Positions 19,036 through 28,087 are shown, numbered from the stretch's first letter. The stretch: 64,000 bases of DNA from Spartobacteria bacterium (GCA_003167555.1 PMSN01000022.1:142491-206490), one strand, 5' to 3'. Notes: a model not told the origin generated them from the sequence alone. A program made the numbers and translations.

Positions 19036-20265
19036 TCAGTTTTGCGTTGCGGTGAAGCGGACCGGCAGCGCCGTCAATCCACGCAGGCCTGAGTTTGTGC
19101 GCCAGGTTAGCGGGCCCGGCACAACCTCCAAATTCGGAAGCCGACGCAAGATCGTCTCGAAAGCGATTTGTCCTTCCATGCGTGCCAGTGGTGCGCCGAA
19201 ACAAAAGTGACTCGACCAGCCAAAAGCCAGGTGCTTGTTGTCGGCCCGGTCGAGAATGAGTTCGTCCGGTTGGGGAAAACGCTCGGGATCGCGATTGGCC
19301 GCCGCCATGATCGCCATGACCGCCTGCCCTTTGCGAATTTGCTTGCCGCCAATTTCCACGTCCTCGCGGGCGATGCGCCCCGTGTGCTGGCTCGGGCTTT
19401 CGTAGCGAAGAAGTTCTTCCACGCCCGAAGAAATGAGATTCGGATCGTCTCGCAAGCGCGCGAGTTGTGCGGGATTTCGCATGAGGGTGAGCAATCCGTT
19501 GCCGATGAGATTCGTCGTCGTCTCCTGCCCGCCCACCATCGTCACGACACAATTGGCGATGATCTCTTCTTCCGACAACCGATCGCCGTCCATCTCGGCG
19601 GTCATGAAGGAATGAATCAAGCCTTCGCGCGGGTGTTCGCGCATCTTTGCGATCGCGTCTCGAAAATAATTCGTGAGATTGTTGGTGCTCTCGAGCACGC
19701 GGGGAATGCGGTCGGGGTTATGCTGGAAATTTCCCAGCATCTCAGCAAAATCGGCCGACCATTTTTTCAAATCGGAATGATCTTCGGTGGGAACTCCGAG
19801 CATCTCTGCGGTCACGATCGCGGGCATGGGTGCGGCGAAATCCTGGATGAGATCCATCTCTCCGCGGGCTTGCACGCGATCGAGCAGATTGTCGGTGATC
19901 TCCTGAATGTGGCCCTTCAATACTCGCACCTTTTGCGGCGTGAAAGCCACCGAGGCCAGCCCTCGCAACCGCGTATGAGCCGGCGCGTCCATGAAGAGCA
20001 TCTGTTTCACCATGACTTTCGCGATCGCGTTGAGTCCCGATAACCCCATCGCGGTCAATTGTTCCGGCGTCGGCGTGCGGTCGGCGGAGAAAGAATGCAG
20101 GACATTGAGGACATCGGGATAACGAGTGACGACCCAGGTGTGGAGAAACCGATCCCAATGCACCGGATCTTCGGAGCGCAGCTTGTGATAGAGCGGATAG
20201 GGATTCGCCAGAACCTCCGGTTCAAGAAGCCGAACGAGGCTCAGACTGGAATCAGACGCGGCCAT
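19036..20265 (-). CDS. Cytochrome P450 of the peptide locus
   Basis: A 409-residue bacterial class I P450. The I-helix oxygen-activation motif is GGQETT (245-250), the K-helix ExxR is Glu284-Arg287 (EELLR), and the haem loop is FGWSSHFCFGAPLAR with the thiolate Cys355; the usual second Gly of FGxGxHxC is Ser. Its ATG shares one base with the stop codon of the A-T protein (TAATG) and its stop is one base before the C-A-T start, so the three genes are translationally coupled. A P450 next to a free-standing A-T protein is the known arrangement for beta-hydroxylation of a carrier-bound amino acid (NovH/NovI in novobiocin). No ferredoxin gene is adjacent. Confidence 0.93.
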   Translation of the reverse strand: MAASDSSLSLVRLLEPEVLANPYPLYHKLRSEDPVHWDRFLHTWVVTRYPDVLNVLHSFSADRTPTPEQLTAMGLSGLNAIAKVMVKQMLFMDAPAHTRLRGLASVAFTPQKVRVLKGHIQEITDNLLDRVQARGEMDLIQDFAAPMPAIVTAEMLGVPTEDHSDLKKWSADFAEMLGNFQHNPDRIPRVLESTNNLTNYFRDAIAKMREHPREGLIHSFMTAEMDGDRLSEEEIIANCVVTMVGGQETTTNLIGNGLLTLMRNPAQLARLRDDPNLISSGVEELLRYESPSQHTGRIAREDVEIGGKQIRKGQAVMAIMAAANRDPERFPQPDELILDRADNKHLAFGWSSHFCFGAPLARMEGQIAFETILRRLPNLEVVPGPLTWRTNSGLRGLTALPVRFTATQN

Positions 20266-22184
20266 TACTGGCGATTGGTATTTGCAGCCAGCGGCTCGTC
20301 CAGGGCGGCGAGCGCGGCCTCTACTTCAGCTTCGGTCATGGCGTCGAGTTGAAGCGTGAGCGCTTTCTCTATCCTCAGCGAAAGCTCGGCCACGGTTGGA
20401 GCATCGAAGACGTCAAGCAATCTGAGTTCTGTTCCAAATGCGCCGCGCACTCGGGCGATGATCTGCGCTCCGAGCAAGGAATGAGCTCCGAGATCAAAGA
20501 AATCGTCGTCCACACTGACGCGCGGCGCTTTGAGGACTTCGCAGATAATCCCGGCGAGCGTTTCTTCCACCAGAGTTCGCGGTGCAATGAATTTTCCATC
20601 TCGCGCGTCGTCATCCGTCGTCGGAACCGGCAACGCCGCGCGATCCACTTTTCCATTGGGCGTGAGTGGTAACGACTCCATCCAAACAAACGCAGCCGGA
20701 TCCATATAATCTGGCAGGCGGCGCCGGATCAATTCCCGCAAGCTTTGCAGGTCTCGTTGAGAATCAGCGCGGTGAACCAGATAAGCAACGAGTCGCTTAT
20801 CGCCCGGTACGTCCTCGCGGACGATCACAACACTTGCCTGGACCGAAGGATGTTCGTTGAGAACGGCATTGATCTCGTTGAGTTCGATCCGATAACCGCG
20901 AATCTTGATCTGGTCATCAATTCGTCCTAGAAAAGCGATCTCGCCGTTCGGAAGAAACCGCCCGAGATCGCCGGTTCGATACATTCGGTCACCTTCTTCG
21001 CCGAAAGGGTCAGCCACGAATCTCTCGGCGGTGAGGTCCGGTCGATTCCGGTAACCGCGAGCAATCCCACCCCCGCCAATATAAATCTCACCCGTCGTGC
21101 CGCGCGGAAGTTCGCGGCGCTCTTCGTCCAGAATGTGAATGCGGACTTTGTCGATCGGCCTTCCGATGGACGGCAGACCTTCACCGGTCTTCTCGGCGCC
21201 AATCACGCCGGAGGTCGCCACCACTGTGCACTCGGTCGGCCCGTAATTGTTGATGAAGGAAAATGGCAAGCCCGGCAATGGGTAACGCTGAAGAGTATCC
21301 GCCCCAGTGAGAAGAAAACGCAGAGCGCTGTCCGCGGGCCATGGCCGTGCAATCATTTGCTCAGCTATCGCAGTCGGAACAAAGCTGATCGTAATTTTGT
21401 GGCTGATCAGCCAAGCGCGAAGAGAGTCAGCCGACAAGCGAGTGGACTCATCGGGCAAATGGACGGAGGCGCCCACAGCCAGGTACGGCCAGACTTCCCA
21501 AACCGCTGCATCGAATCCCACCCCGGCCTGGAAGGTCGTGCGTGTCGAAGAATCGACGCCAAACGCCTTCACGTGCCAGGAGATAAGATGGGCCAAATTG
21601 CGATGCGTGATTTCGACACCTTTCGGCTGTCCGGTTGAGCCGGAGGTGTAAATGACGTAGGCGAGATTATCGAGACCTTCAGCCACCGCCTGCGACTGAA
21701 CCGGTCGCTGGCCGCTCCCGCTTAGCTTCGCATCCAGAACGACAACCCTGACCCCAAAATCCTGGAAGCGGCCCGCGAAATTCTCCTGAGTGACAAGGAG
21801 GCGAACGCCAGCGTCCTTTATGATGAAGCGCAATCGTTCCGATGGATGCGCCGAATCCAGGGGAAGATATGCCGCGCCCGATTTCATGATGGCGAGGGCG
21901 GCAACTACAAATTCCGGGGATCGTTCGACACAAAGCCCGACGAGAACTTCAGGTCCAGCTCCCAGCGAGTGCAGCTCATTAGCCAACCGTTCTGCGCGAA
22001 GTTCCAATTCGCCATAAGTCAGTTTTTCGGAGTCGGTCGCCAACGCCACTTTATCTGGATGCTGTTGCGCTCGTGCGGCAACGAGACACGGCAACAGAGT
22101 CGCCGAGGACCGTTCTTGCGAACTGGCAGCAGATGCGAGCGGATTACGCTCCAGCAGCACGTTCGTTTTGTTCTCGATCAGCAT
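20265..22184 (-). CDS. Stand-alone NRPS A-T protein, predicted leucine
   Basis: A 639-residue protein from the ATG at 22182-22184; a TTG nine codons upstream also keeps the frame. Adenylation domain about 25-520: YTSGSTGQPKG (179-189), NNYGPTE (312-318), YRTGDL, NGKVDR with the catalytic Lys512. Pocket residues aligned to GrsA are D225, A226, W229, F268, L292, G294, N313, V321, V322 and K512, giving DAWFLGNVVK, which I recall as a published leucine signature. The carrier domain (about 530-610) holds LGAHSLLG with Ser569. An acidic, Ala-rich tail (EAEVEAALAALDE) closes the protein and may be a docking segment. There is no condensation domain, so it either starts the peptide or donates in trans after oxidation by the adjacent P450. 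Confidence 0.93.
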   Translation of the reverse strand: MLIENKTNVLLERNPLASAASSQERSSATLLPCLVAARAQQHPDKVALATDSEKLTYGELELRAERLANELHSLGAGPEVLVGLCVERSPEFVVAALAIMKSGAAYLPLDSAHPSERLRFIIKDAGVRLLVTQENFAGRFQDFGVRVVVLDAKLSGSGQRPVQSQAVAEGLDNLAYVIYTSGSTGQPKGVEITHRNLAHLISWHVKAFGVDSSTRTTFQAGVGFDAAVWEVWPYLAVGASVHLPDESTRLSADSLRAWLISHKITISFVPTAIAEQMIARPWPADSALRFLLTGADTLQRYPLPGLPFSFINNYGPTECTVVATSGVIGAEKTGEGLPSIGRPIDKVRIHILDEERRELPRGTTGEIYIGGGGIARGYRNRPDLTAERFVADPFGEEGDRMYRTGDLGRFLPNGEIAFLGRIDDQIKIRGYRIELNEINAVLNEHPSVQASVVIVREDVPGDKRLVAYLVHRADSQRDLQSLRELIRRRLPDYMDPAAFVWMESLPLTPNGKVDRAALPVPTTDDDARDGKFIAPRTLVEETLAGIICEVLKAPRVSVDDDFFDLGAHSLLGAQIIARVRGAFGTELRLLDVFDAPTVAELSLRIEKALTLQLDAMTEAEVEAALAALDEPLAANTNRQ

Positions 22185-22358
22185 CGTGATTCTTTCGCTT
22201 CTAATGTACAACTTCCTGCCGAGGCATAGAAAGCAGTATTAGCGCCCTCAGTCGAAAGCCAGGATGCCCACTTTCCAACCCTATCTATCCGCATTCCAGT
22301 AGCGGCATTTGTGCCGCGAACCGCCCGAAGCTTCTCGAGTTTCGCGAGCGGGCTGCTT

Positions 22359-23678
22359 CTATGACGTCGCGGGCTGAAAAGTGCGGAATCCGCGGAAACT
22401 CAGGATGATGTTTTGCAGGAGATTGGGCACGATTGAAATCAAGTTGAAGATCAGAACCTGGCTCACGTTCGAAAAATCCGTGTAGGGGATCAGCGCTATT
22501 TGGGTGGCGATCGTGAGCGGAATGTAAAGCCACGATCCCTTGATCCACGCCTTCGAGGCGTTCAGGACCCAAAGCGTGCCGGCCAGCATCATCATCACCG
22601 CGCCGGCGACCATGAGCAGAAGTTCCCGCTGCAAGTGCGCGTATTTGTTTCCCAACACAAACAGAAATTGATTCGGGAAAAAAGCCGCGCCGGCAATCAC
22701 GACCGCGCAGAAAGCGGCGACGCCTCCGACGATCGCAAAGTAGAGCAGCCGCAGTCTCGCCGGACTTTGGCAACGCGCGAAAGCCGGAACGAAGAGGTTT
22801 ATGAGTAATTGGCCCAGGACCGTAAAGATCAACGCCAAACGCCCCAAGGCGCCGACCTCGGCCACCGCGGTTGCGCGGGTCCCAAAAAAACTGATGAGGA
22901 AGATTATGATCTGGCCTTGCAGACAGAAAAAGATGGCGTTCGGGGCCTGGTTTTTCACGAACCCGATCATGGCCCGGCGATCCTCCGCGTTCTCCGGCGC
23001 GTTCAAATCGATCACTCGGGCGGCGTAGCTCCGCAACATCCAATACTGAAGGAGAAACACCATCGAGCCGACGAGAACAGCTACGCCGGCATTCAGGAAA
23101 ATGAGAGCGCAGCCAACCAGTATCGCGAAACGCGCGATGGCTCCCGTTAAGTCGATTTTTTGAATCCGCGAAACGTCGGAGCGCAATCGCGGCACCACGC
23201 CCAAGACGCCGAGAGAAAATTGTGCGAGCAACCCGGCCAGAATGGCGCCGATGAGGGCGGTTGCATAAAGCGTGGAAGCGCCGTTCCGGGTGAGCATCCA
23301 GTAGAGGATGGGCACGACGAGAATGACGGCGACCGCGCCAAGTCTGCGGCGAAAATTGTTCGCCGTGGTGATGAGCTGGCCGAAGCGATAACCATCCTGC
23401 CAGACGCGGCCTCCGATGGACAGGAGTCCGATGCCAATGCCCATATCAGCGAGCACGTTGATCGTGCCCTGCATCGTATTAGCCATCGTGAAGTAGGCGT
23501 ATTCGTTTTGCTCGAGGCGGCGGATGAGCAGAATGCCGCTTGCAAATCCGACCAACTGAACCAGCCCTTGCACCAGAGCGAAGTTGCCCACGATGCGAGC
23601 GCGTTGGAGCGCACGGCGGATGGCCGGCGCTGTCTTCTCATTCAAAAGCGGTCGTGAGATCGCACCGAAGAGGCTCAT
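22359..23678 (-). CDS. MOP-superfamily flippase, Wzx/polysaccharide-export-like
   Basis: A 439-residue integral membrane protein with about twelve hydrophobic spans spread over its length, beginning after a basic N terminus (ALQRARIVGNFALVQGLVQL). The pattern, including the early FASGILLIRRL and the mid-protein NQAPNAIFFCLQGQIIIFLI, is that of Wzx-type lipid-linked oligosaccharide flippases. It lies 175 bp upstream of the A-T gene on the same strand, so it may lead the operon and export the peptide product or a lipid-linked form; peptide-exporting MOP members (MATE, MurJ) exist. It could equally belong to an unrelated cell-surface function. Confidence 0.75.
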   Translation of the reverse strand: MSLFGAISRPLLNEKTAPAIRRALQRARIVGNFALVQGLVQLVGFASGILLIRRLEQNEYAYFTMANTMQGTINVLADMGIGIGLLSIGGRVWQDGYRFGQLITTANNFRRRLGAVAVILVVPILYWMLTRNGASTLYATALIGAILAGLLAQFSLGVLGVVPRLRSDVSRIQKIDLTGAIARFAILVGCALIFLNAGVAVLVGSMVFLLQYWMLRSYAARVIDLNAPENAEDRRAMIGFVKNQAPNAIFFCLQGQIIIFLISFFGTRATAVAEVGALGRLALIFTVLGQLLINLFVPAFARCQSPARLRLLYFAIVGGVAAFCAVVIAGAAFFPNQFLFVLGNKYAHLQRELLLMVAGAVMMMLAGTLWVLNASKAWIKGSWLYIPLTIATQIALIPYTDFSNVSQVLIFNLISIVPNLLQNIILSFRGFRTFQPATS

Positions 23679-23763
23679 TTCTTGGCGTGAGAGCGGTGCA
23701 CGACCGGGAAGGTAGCGTCGAGGATGCCAATTGCACCAGCCTTGAAGCGCCGGGCCGAAAATG

Positions 23764-23809
23764 GCGCACCCGTGAAGATCCGAACTTCAAACCTTCTGAT
23801 CCGTAGTCA
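23764..23809 (-). repeat. Displaced tRNA-Arg 3' half (distal att site)
   Basis: These 46 bases match 41213-41258 with a single C/T difference. Read on the minus strand they run from the anticodon stem and loop (TGACTACGGATCAG) through variable loop and T arm (GGTTTGAAGTTCG) to the acceptor 3' strand CGGGTGC plus two bases. The 5' half of the tRNA is missing, so it is not a functional gene. It marks the far end of the island. Confidence 0.88.
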
Positions 23810-23913
23810 CATTCGCCATTTTCGCGATCAGAGGGTGGAGGATTCATGTTTTGCATAGAAGCACGACAGAGTTGATTAGCCAAGCGTTGGCCGCAGTTAT
23901 TTCGTAGCGCAGA

Positions 23914-23951
23914 ACAAGAAACGCCCAACGTTTCACAAGTGGGGGGGAGCG
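23914..23951 (+). promoter_or_regulatory. Orphan island box at the broken left end
   Basis: ACAAGAAA, nine bases, TTTCACAAGT, then an 11-base block ending GAGCG. Spacing is identical to the five boxes placed before genes inside the island. Here no open frame follows on the plus strand; instead the reverse strand of the box supplies the last codons and stop of the truncated protease gene. This dates the box as older than the rearrangement that removed its gene. Confidence 0.55.
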
Positions 23952-24544
23952 GTATGGGTGATTAGAAATGCGCGTTGCTCGCGGCTGCCCGAATACGAAG
24001 CGACTTTTCCAGCCCGCAGAACCGGAAATCCGGCGGCGGTTCCAGGCAATACTTTCGGAAATTCCGCGAAGAGGACATCCCGTCCGGCCCGCGGACGATC
24101 GCGGTCCGCTCCGATCGCATTCTCGTTTAGGAAAGATGGGAATCTGACGATGTCGAAGAGCTGAGGCGGAATTGAAATCTCGAACGCTCCAATATCGTAA
24201 AGCGGATGCTTCACGAAGATCGGTTGCTTAGATGAGGGCGGACGGAGTTCGAACAGCATCACGTGGGGGTCGCTTCCGACGTCGCCGATTCTCGCCGCGA
24301 GATAAAACGGTCCGTGAGGGGCGGTAGACAGGATGTGGGCCGCAGTAACTACGACCACCGTCTTACCGGGGCCGGATGACTGGCGCGGAACAACGACGAA
24401 GCAAGTGGCTAAGCCATGCTTGGTCCCGAACGCGTAAGTGGACCACATCATTTTCTCCGAAGGATTCAGACCGTTTCCCAAGGAAAGGGCAGGTATCGCA
24501 GCGCACCCAGCAAGATTCGTTGCGATCAACAGGGGGTAAGGCAC
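23933..24544 (-). pseudogene. Truncated trypsin-like peptidase, serine part lost
   Basis: A 203-residue frame. It has a hydrophobic N terminus, then a protease-like half: VVVVTAAHIL with the His, YDIGAFEIS with the Asp, and AGFPVLRAGKVASYSG before REQRAFLITHTAP. In homologous peptidases the line after LI-TAP would be the GDSGGP nucleophile loop, but the frame ends PPHL-stop. The stop and the run of seven Gs (23941-23947) belong to an island box, so the gene was cut by a rearrangement at about 23951; restoring the frame does not recover a GDSGG. The product cannot be an active protease. Confidence 0.6.
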
Positions 24545-24742
24545 TCTTTCGGAAGAGTCGGCCCACCGGCGAATTCAAGATTGTCATACTTGGCACCTGC
24601 TTTCTGCGTTTAGCGTCCTCCTTGTGATCACTTATGGCTCGCCAAGGGTTGCCATAGTCTCATCAAAACTTGTGATTCACTTTTGCGCGCCGGGTTTACC
24701 GAATAGTGAGGCGTTCGGTTGCGGACCCGCGGAACGAGCACG

Positions 24743-24780
24743 CCAAGAAACGCGCTGCCTTTAGCAATCGGTGCCGAGCG
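24743..24780 (+). promoter_or_regulatory. Island box upstream of the first Usp gene
   Basis: CCAAGAAA, nine bases, TTTAGCAATC, then GGTGCCGAGCG. The first base is 68 bp before the ATG at 24811, exactly as for the boxes before the fourth Usp gene and PEP synthase. Two CAA-type half sites lie 21-22 bp apart, two helical turns, which suits a direct-repeat operator or activator site. Confidence 0.6.
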
Positions 24781-24810
24781 CAACGACTTGGCTGGCGGCA
24801 ATCTGAACCC

Positions 24811-25929
24811 ATGAAAAACCGCGATTTCAAAAACATTCTGGTGCCGGTCGACTTCTCAGGAGCAACCGAGCGGGCGATAGAAACCGCGCAGAAGCTCAGT
24901 CGACGTTCCGGCGCCGCCATTCATCTCGTCCACGTGGACGAATACTACTACCCGGTGGGTTTCATGGCGCCGGGAGCCCCTGTTCCGATGTCGATGATCA
25001 CGTTTCGTGAGGACAATGCAGAGCGAATCCGCAAAGAGCTCGGCGCGTTAGCCAGGAAGTTTGAGATCCCACCGATAAACTGTTACATCCGGAATGATCA
25101 CCCAGTCTTCAATGGAGTCTGTAGGGTGGCACGGCAGATCGAAGCGGATCTGATCGTCCTCCAGACCCACGGCCGCACCGGTTTCACGCGCTTCTTTGAG
25201 GGTAGCCACGCGGAGCGCATCGTGCAGCACTCACCTTGTCCGGTATTGGTCGCTCGTAAACGAAGGAGAAAGGTGGGTCGTCCGTCCGGCGCGGACACGA
25301 CCGGGAGCATCGATAGCATTCTTGTTCCGGTGGATTTCTCTCAATGTTCATTCGAGGCGCTGGAATATGCGATTCAGTTTGCCGAGCGAGTGGCGGCCCA
25401 TCTCATCGTCTTTCACGCGGTCTATCTTGACTACGCATACACCGCCGACGGCTATGCCATGGTCGACCTTTCTGCTCTCATAGATAGGGCGCGCAAGGAT
25501 GCGGAGCTAGAGATGCAAAAATTCGTGTGCCTGGCGAAATTCCGAGGCGTAAAAGTCGAGACCGTCGTCACACTCGCCCCGCCCCGACCAGACATTTGCG
25601 GGTTTGCGGAAAAACGCGATGTCGATCTGATCATCATCGCCACGCACGGGCGAACAGGCTTGAAGCATCTGTTGGTGGGGAGCGTTGCCGAACACGTGGT
25701 CCGTCACGCGCGCCAGCCAGTTTTGGTTGTGCCATCGCATCCGGAGACCAGAATGGCGAGATTGACGCGCGAAACCCGGCGCAACCAGCGAACAATCGCT
25801 GAGCCTGCAAGAAAGCACTCCTTGCAGGTTTCCATCGGTGGACTGACAAAACGAAACCGAAAGCTGGTCGAGCATGCATTTCCGGAACGGCGCAAGGTAA
25901 ACAAGTTCCGTGAATCACATGCGCCCTAA
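24811..25929 (+). CDS. Universal stress protein, two Usp domains (first of four)
   Basis: A 372-residue protein from the ATG at 24811; the frame is open for 35 codons upstream but that part overlaps the regulatory box and is not Usp-like. Domain 1 (about 5-150) starts FKNILVPVDFSG and ends at QTHGRTGFTRFFEGSHAERI; domain 2 (about 170-310) starts DSILVPVDFSQCS and ends ATHGRTGLKHLLVGSVAEHV. Each has the HG-x9-GS phosphate loop of ATP-binding Usp proteins. A basic tail of about 60 residues follows. Usp proteins bind ATP and help survival in growth arrest or low oxygen. It heads a run of four such genes in which the first gap is only five bases. Confidence 0.88.
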   Translation: MKNRDFKNILVPVDFSGATERAIETAQKLSRRSGAAIHLVHVDEYYYPVGFMAPGAPVPMSMITFREDNAERIRKELGALARKFEIPPINCYIRNDHPVFNGVCRVARQIEADLIVLQTHGRTGFTRFFEGSHAERIVQHSPCPVLVARKRRRKVGRPSGADTTGSIDSILVPVDFSQCSFEALEYAIQFAERVAAHLIVFHAVYLDYAYTADGYAMVDLSALIDRARKDAELEMQKFVCLAKFRGVKVETVVTLAPPRPDICGFAEKRDVDLIIIATHGRTGLKHLLVGSVAEHVVRHARQPVLVVPSHPETRMARLTRETRRNQRTIAEPARKHSLQVSIGGLTKRNRKLVEHAFPERRKVNKFRESHAP

Positions 25930-25934
25930 CGAAT

Positions 25935-27014
25935 ATGAAGAAGTTCGATATCAAAAACATCCTTGTCCCTGTCGATCTCTCCAGAATGTCGATTCAGGGA
26001 ATCGAAACGGCGAAGCGTTTGGGCCGGCGCTTCGGGGCGACGATTCACGTTGCGCACGTTTGGGAGCCGCTCTACGCAAAGGCGTTCGTAGCGCCGGCGG
26101 TCGCCTGGGGGGAATTCTCGATATCGCTTGCCGAAGAAACCAGAAAACAACTCGAGCAACGGCTCCGGACGATCGCTTCCAAATGTGGTTTGTCACCCAG
26201 CGACAAAACACACTTCAGAGAAGGGGCGCCGGCGTTCGATGTCGTTTGCGGCCTGGCCGCTGAAATCCCAGCCGATCTGCTTGTCGTGCCGACGCGCGCT
26301 TCCAAAGGAATCAAGCGCTTCTTTCTCGGAAGCACAGCGGAACGGCTCATTCAGCACAGCCCCTGTCCTATCCTCGTAGATCGAAAGTCCGCGGCGCAGT
26401 TGTCATTTAATAATTCGTTACCGGTCGGACAGGCGCTTCGCATCGACAAGATCCTGGTACCCGTGGATTTCTCCGACTGTTCGCGAGAGGGCCTGCGATA
26501 CGCGATCGAATTCGCCCGCAAATTCGCCGCGAAAATCACGGTGCTTCACGTCTTGGACCCCGGGTATTCGGAACCGAAGGATATGCGCACAATGCAGCAT
26601 CTCGGAGGTTTTGCGGGTGCTTCGGTGAGACGGGTTCTTAGGGAGGTGCGGCAGGAAATGCGCAAATTTGTCAGATCAGTTGCGTTCGGGCGCACCAAGG
26701 CGAACAGCGAAATTACAATCGGGCCGCCGGTCGAACAGATAAGTGACTTCGCCCTCGCGAATGATTTTGACCTCATCATCACTTCGACCCATGGCCTGAC
26801 GGGGTTCAAACATGTTCTCATCGGCAGTATCGCCGAGCATCTTGTGCGGCAATCCCGTGTTCCGATTCTCGTGGTTCCGTCGCATCCGAGTGTGAGGGCC
26901 GCCAACCTGGCCGGCATTCGCGAGTCGCGGAAGCAATCGCGCCAAAAACCCGGCGTGTCAGAAGGCGGACGAAGAATTTCGAAACGGCGTCGCGCCAATG
27001 TCTCGCGCGGTTGA
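25935..27014 (+). CDS. Universal stress protein, two Usp domains (second of four)
   Basis: A 359-residue protein starting five bases after the previous Usp stop, so it shares that transcript. Domain 1 opens FDIKNILVPVDLSRMS; its loop reads PTRASKGIKRFFLGSTAERL, where HG is replaced, so ATP binding by this half is doubtful. Domain 2 opens IDKILVPVDFSDCS and ends STHGLTGFKHVLIGSIAEHL with an intact loop. The C-terminal tail (about 40 residues) is strongly basic (RKQSRQKPG, SKRRRANVSRG), resembling the tail of the first paralogue. The basic tails may bind nucleic acid or membrane; that is inference. Confidence 0.87.
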   Translation: MKKFDIKNILVPVDLSRMSIQGIETAKRLGRRFGATIHVAHVWEPLYAKAFVAPAVAWGEFSISLAEETRKQLEQRLRTIASKCGLSPSDKTHFREGAPAFDVVCGLAAEIPADLLVVPTRASKGIKRFFLGSTAERLIQHSPCPILVDRKSAAQLSFNNSLPVGQALRIDKILVPVDFSDCSREGLRYAIEFARKFAAKITVLHVLDPGYSEPKDMRTMQHLGGFAGASVRRVLREVRQEMRKFVRSVAFGRTKANSEITIGPPVEQISDFALANDFDLIITSTHGLTGFKHVLIGSIAEHLVRQSRVPILVVPSHPSVRAANLAGIRESRKQSRQKPGVSEGGRRISKRRRANVSRG

Positions 27015-27020
27015 CCGCAT

Positions 27021-28016
27021 ATGCCAAATCGAACACCGCCAGGAAAAACAGAGGTTGAAGGGTCTTCGACCAGGCCGGCGGAGCCGCCGGAGTTGAAGAT
27101 AAAAACTATTCTCGCACCCTCGGATCTTTCAGAGGAATCAATGCGGGCGCTTCAGTTCGCAATCCCGATCGCGGAACGATGTCGGGCCGACCTGCATCTC
27201 CTCTACGTCCACGAGGGCGGTGCCGACTTTTCGGTCGATGCCATGTCACAAATGCTGCACGAAAGCGCCGAGATGAGGACGCGTCGAAAAAAAGAACCAG
27301 GCAAAGTCAGCTTGCTCCGAGCAGAAAATTCTCACGTCCTTATTGGTCGCGCGTATCTGAAGGTATGCGACCTCGCGCGCGAGCTTGAAGCTGACCTGAT
27401 CGTCCTCGCCACCCGCGGCAACACCGGATTGGTGCGCGTTCTCCTGGGCAGCACGGCGGAAAAAATTGTGCAGTTCGCACCTTGTCCGGTTCTGGTGACG
27501 CGGCAACGAAAAGATCAGATCGAACAAAAGAGTGCCAAGAAGGTATCTCCGGCACGTCTCGAATTCCGTCCGCACACGATTCTCGTTCCAGTCGATTTTT
27601 CCCAGAACTCCCTTGCGGGACTAAAGTATGCCGCGGGTTTTGCGAGCGCATTTGGAGCCAGACTTCGCTTGTTCCACGCGATTTTCCCTCCCAATCCGTT
27701 GGTCGTTGACCGAATCAGCGCCAACGTTTCCGGGGAACTTGATGAAACCCGGCTCGTGAATGCGCAGATGGAGATGGAAGCGCTCATGTCCTTGGCTTTC
27801 TTGCGCGGAGTGCCGTGTCAAACAGCGCTCCGGCGCGGTTATGCGATTCAGGAAATCTGCGACGAGATTGAGCGTGCGGACATTGATCTCGTCATCACTT
27901 CTACGCACGGAGAAACGGGACTCAAGCATGCGCTTCTTGGCAGCGTCGCGGAGCACGTCGTGCGCTATGCGACGTGTCCCGTCCTTGTCGTTCCTTCAAG
28001 CACCCGCGCCGGATAG
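27021..28016 (+). CDS. Universal stress protein, two Usp domains (third of four)
   Basis: A 331-residue protein, six bases after the second Usp gene. Domain 1 starts IKTILAPSDLSEES and carries ATRGNTGLVRVLLGSTAEKIV, where Arg replaces His before the glycine loop. Domain 2 starts HTILVPVDFSQNS and ends STHGETGLKHALLGSVAEHVV followed by CPVLVVPS. Unlike the first two it has no basic tail. The order and tight spacing show that the first three Usp genes form one operon; the fourth has its own upstream box. Confidence 0.87.
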   Translation: MPNRTPPGKTEVEGSSTRPAEPPELKIKTILAPSDLSEESMRALQFAIPIAERCRADLHLLYVHEGGADFSVDAMSQMLHESAEMRTRRKKEPGKVSLLRAENSHVLIGRAYLKVCDLARELEADLIVLATRGNTGLVRVLLGSTAEKIVQFAPCPVLVTRQRKDQIEQKSAKKVSPARLEFRPHTILVPVDFSQNSLAGLKYAAGFASAFGARLRLFHAIFPPNPLVVDRISANVSGELDETRLVNAQMEMEALMSLAFLRGVPCQTALRRGYAIQEICDEIERADIDLVITSTHGETGLKHALLGSVAEHVVRYATCPVLVVPSSTRAG

Positions 28017-28019
28017 GAG

Positions 28020-28057
28020 CCAAGAAACGCCCGGTCTTTGGCAAGACGCGGCGAGAA
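28020..28057 (+). promoter_or_regulatory. Island box upstream of the fourth Usp gene
   Basis: CCAAGAAA, nine bases, TTTGGCAAGA, then CGCGGCGAGAA, beginning 68 bp before the ATG at 28088. It starts four bases after the stop of the preceding Usp gene, so the fourth gene probably has its own transcription start in spite of lying in line with the others. An AGGAG ribosome site stands about 12 bases before the ATG. Confidence 0.62.
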
Positions 28058-28087
28058 GTCCCGCTGCTTTAGGAGCATCCTTTGCCC

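Noticed and set aside
22359..23678. Flippase gene as part of the tRNA-Arg island
   Set aside because: It lies left of the distal att repeat at 23764 and is in line with the peptide genes.
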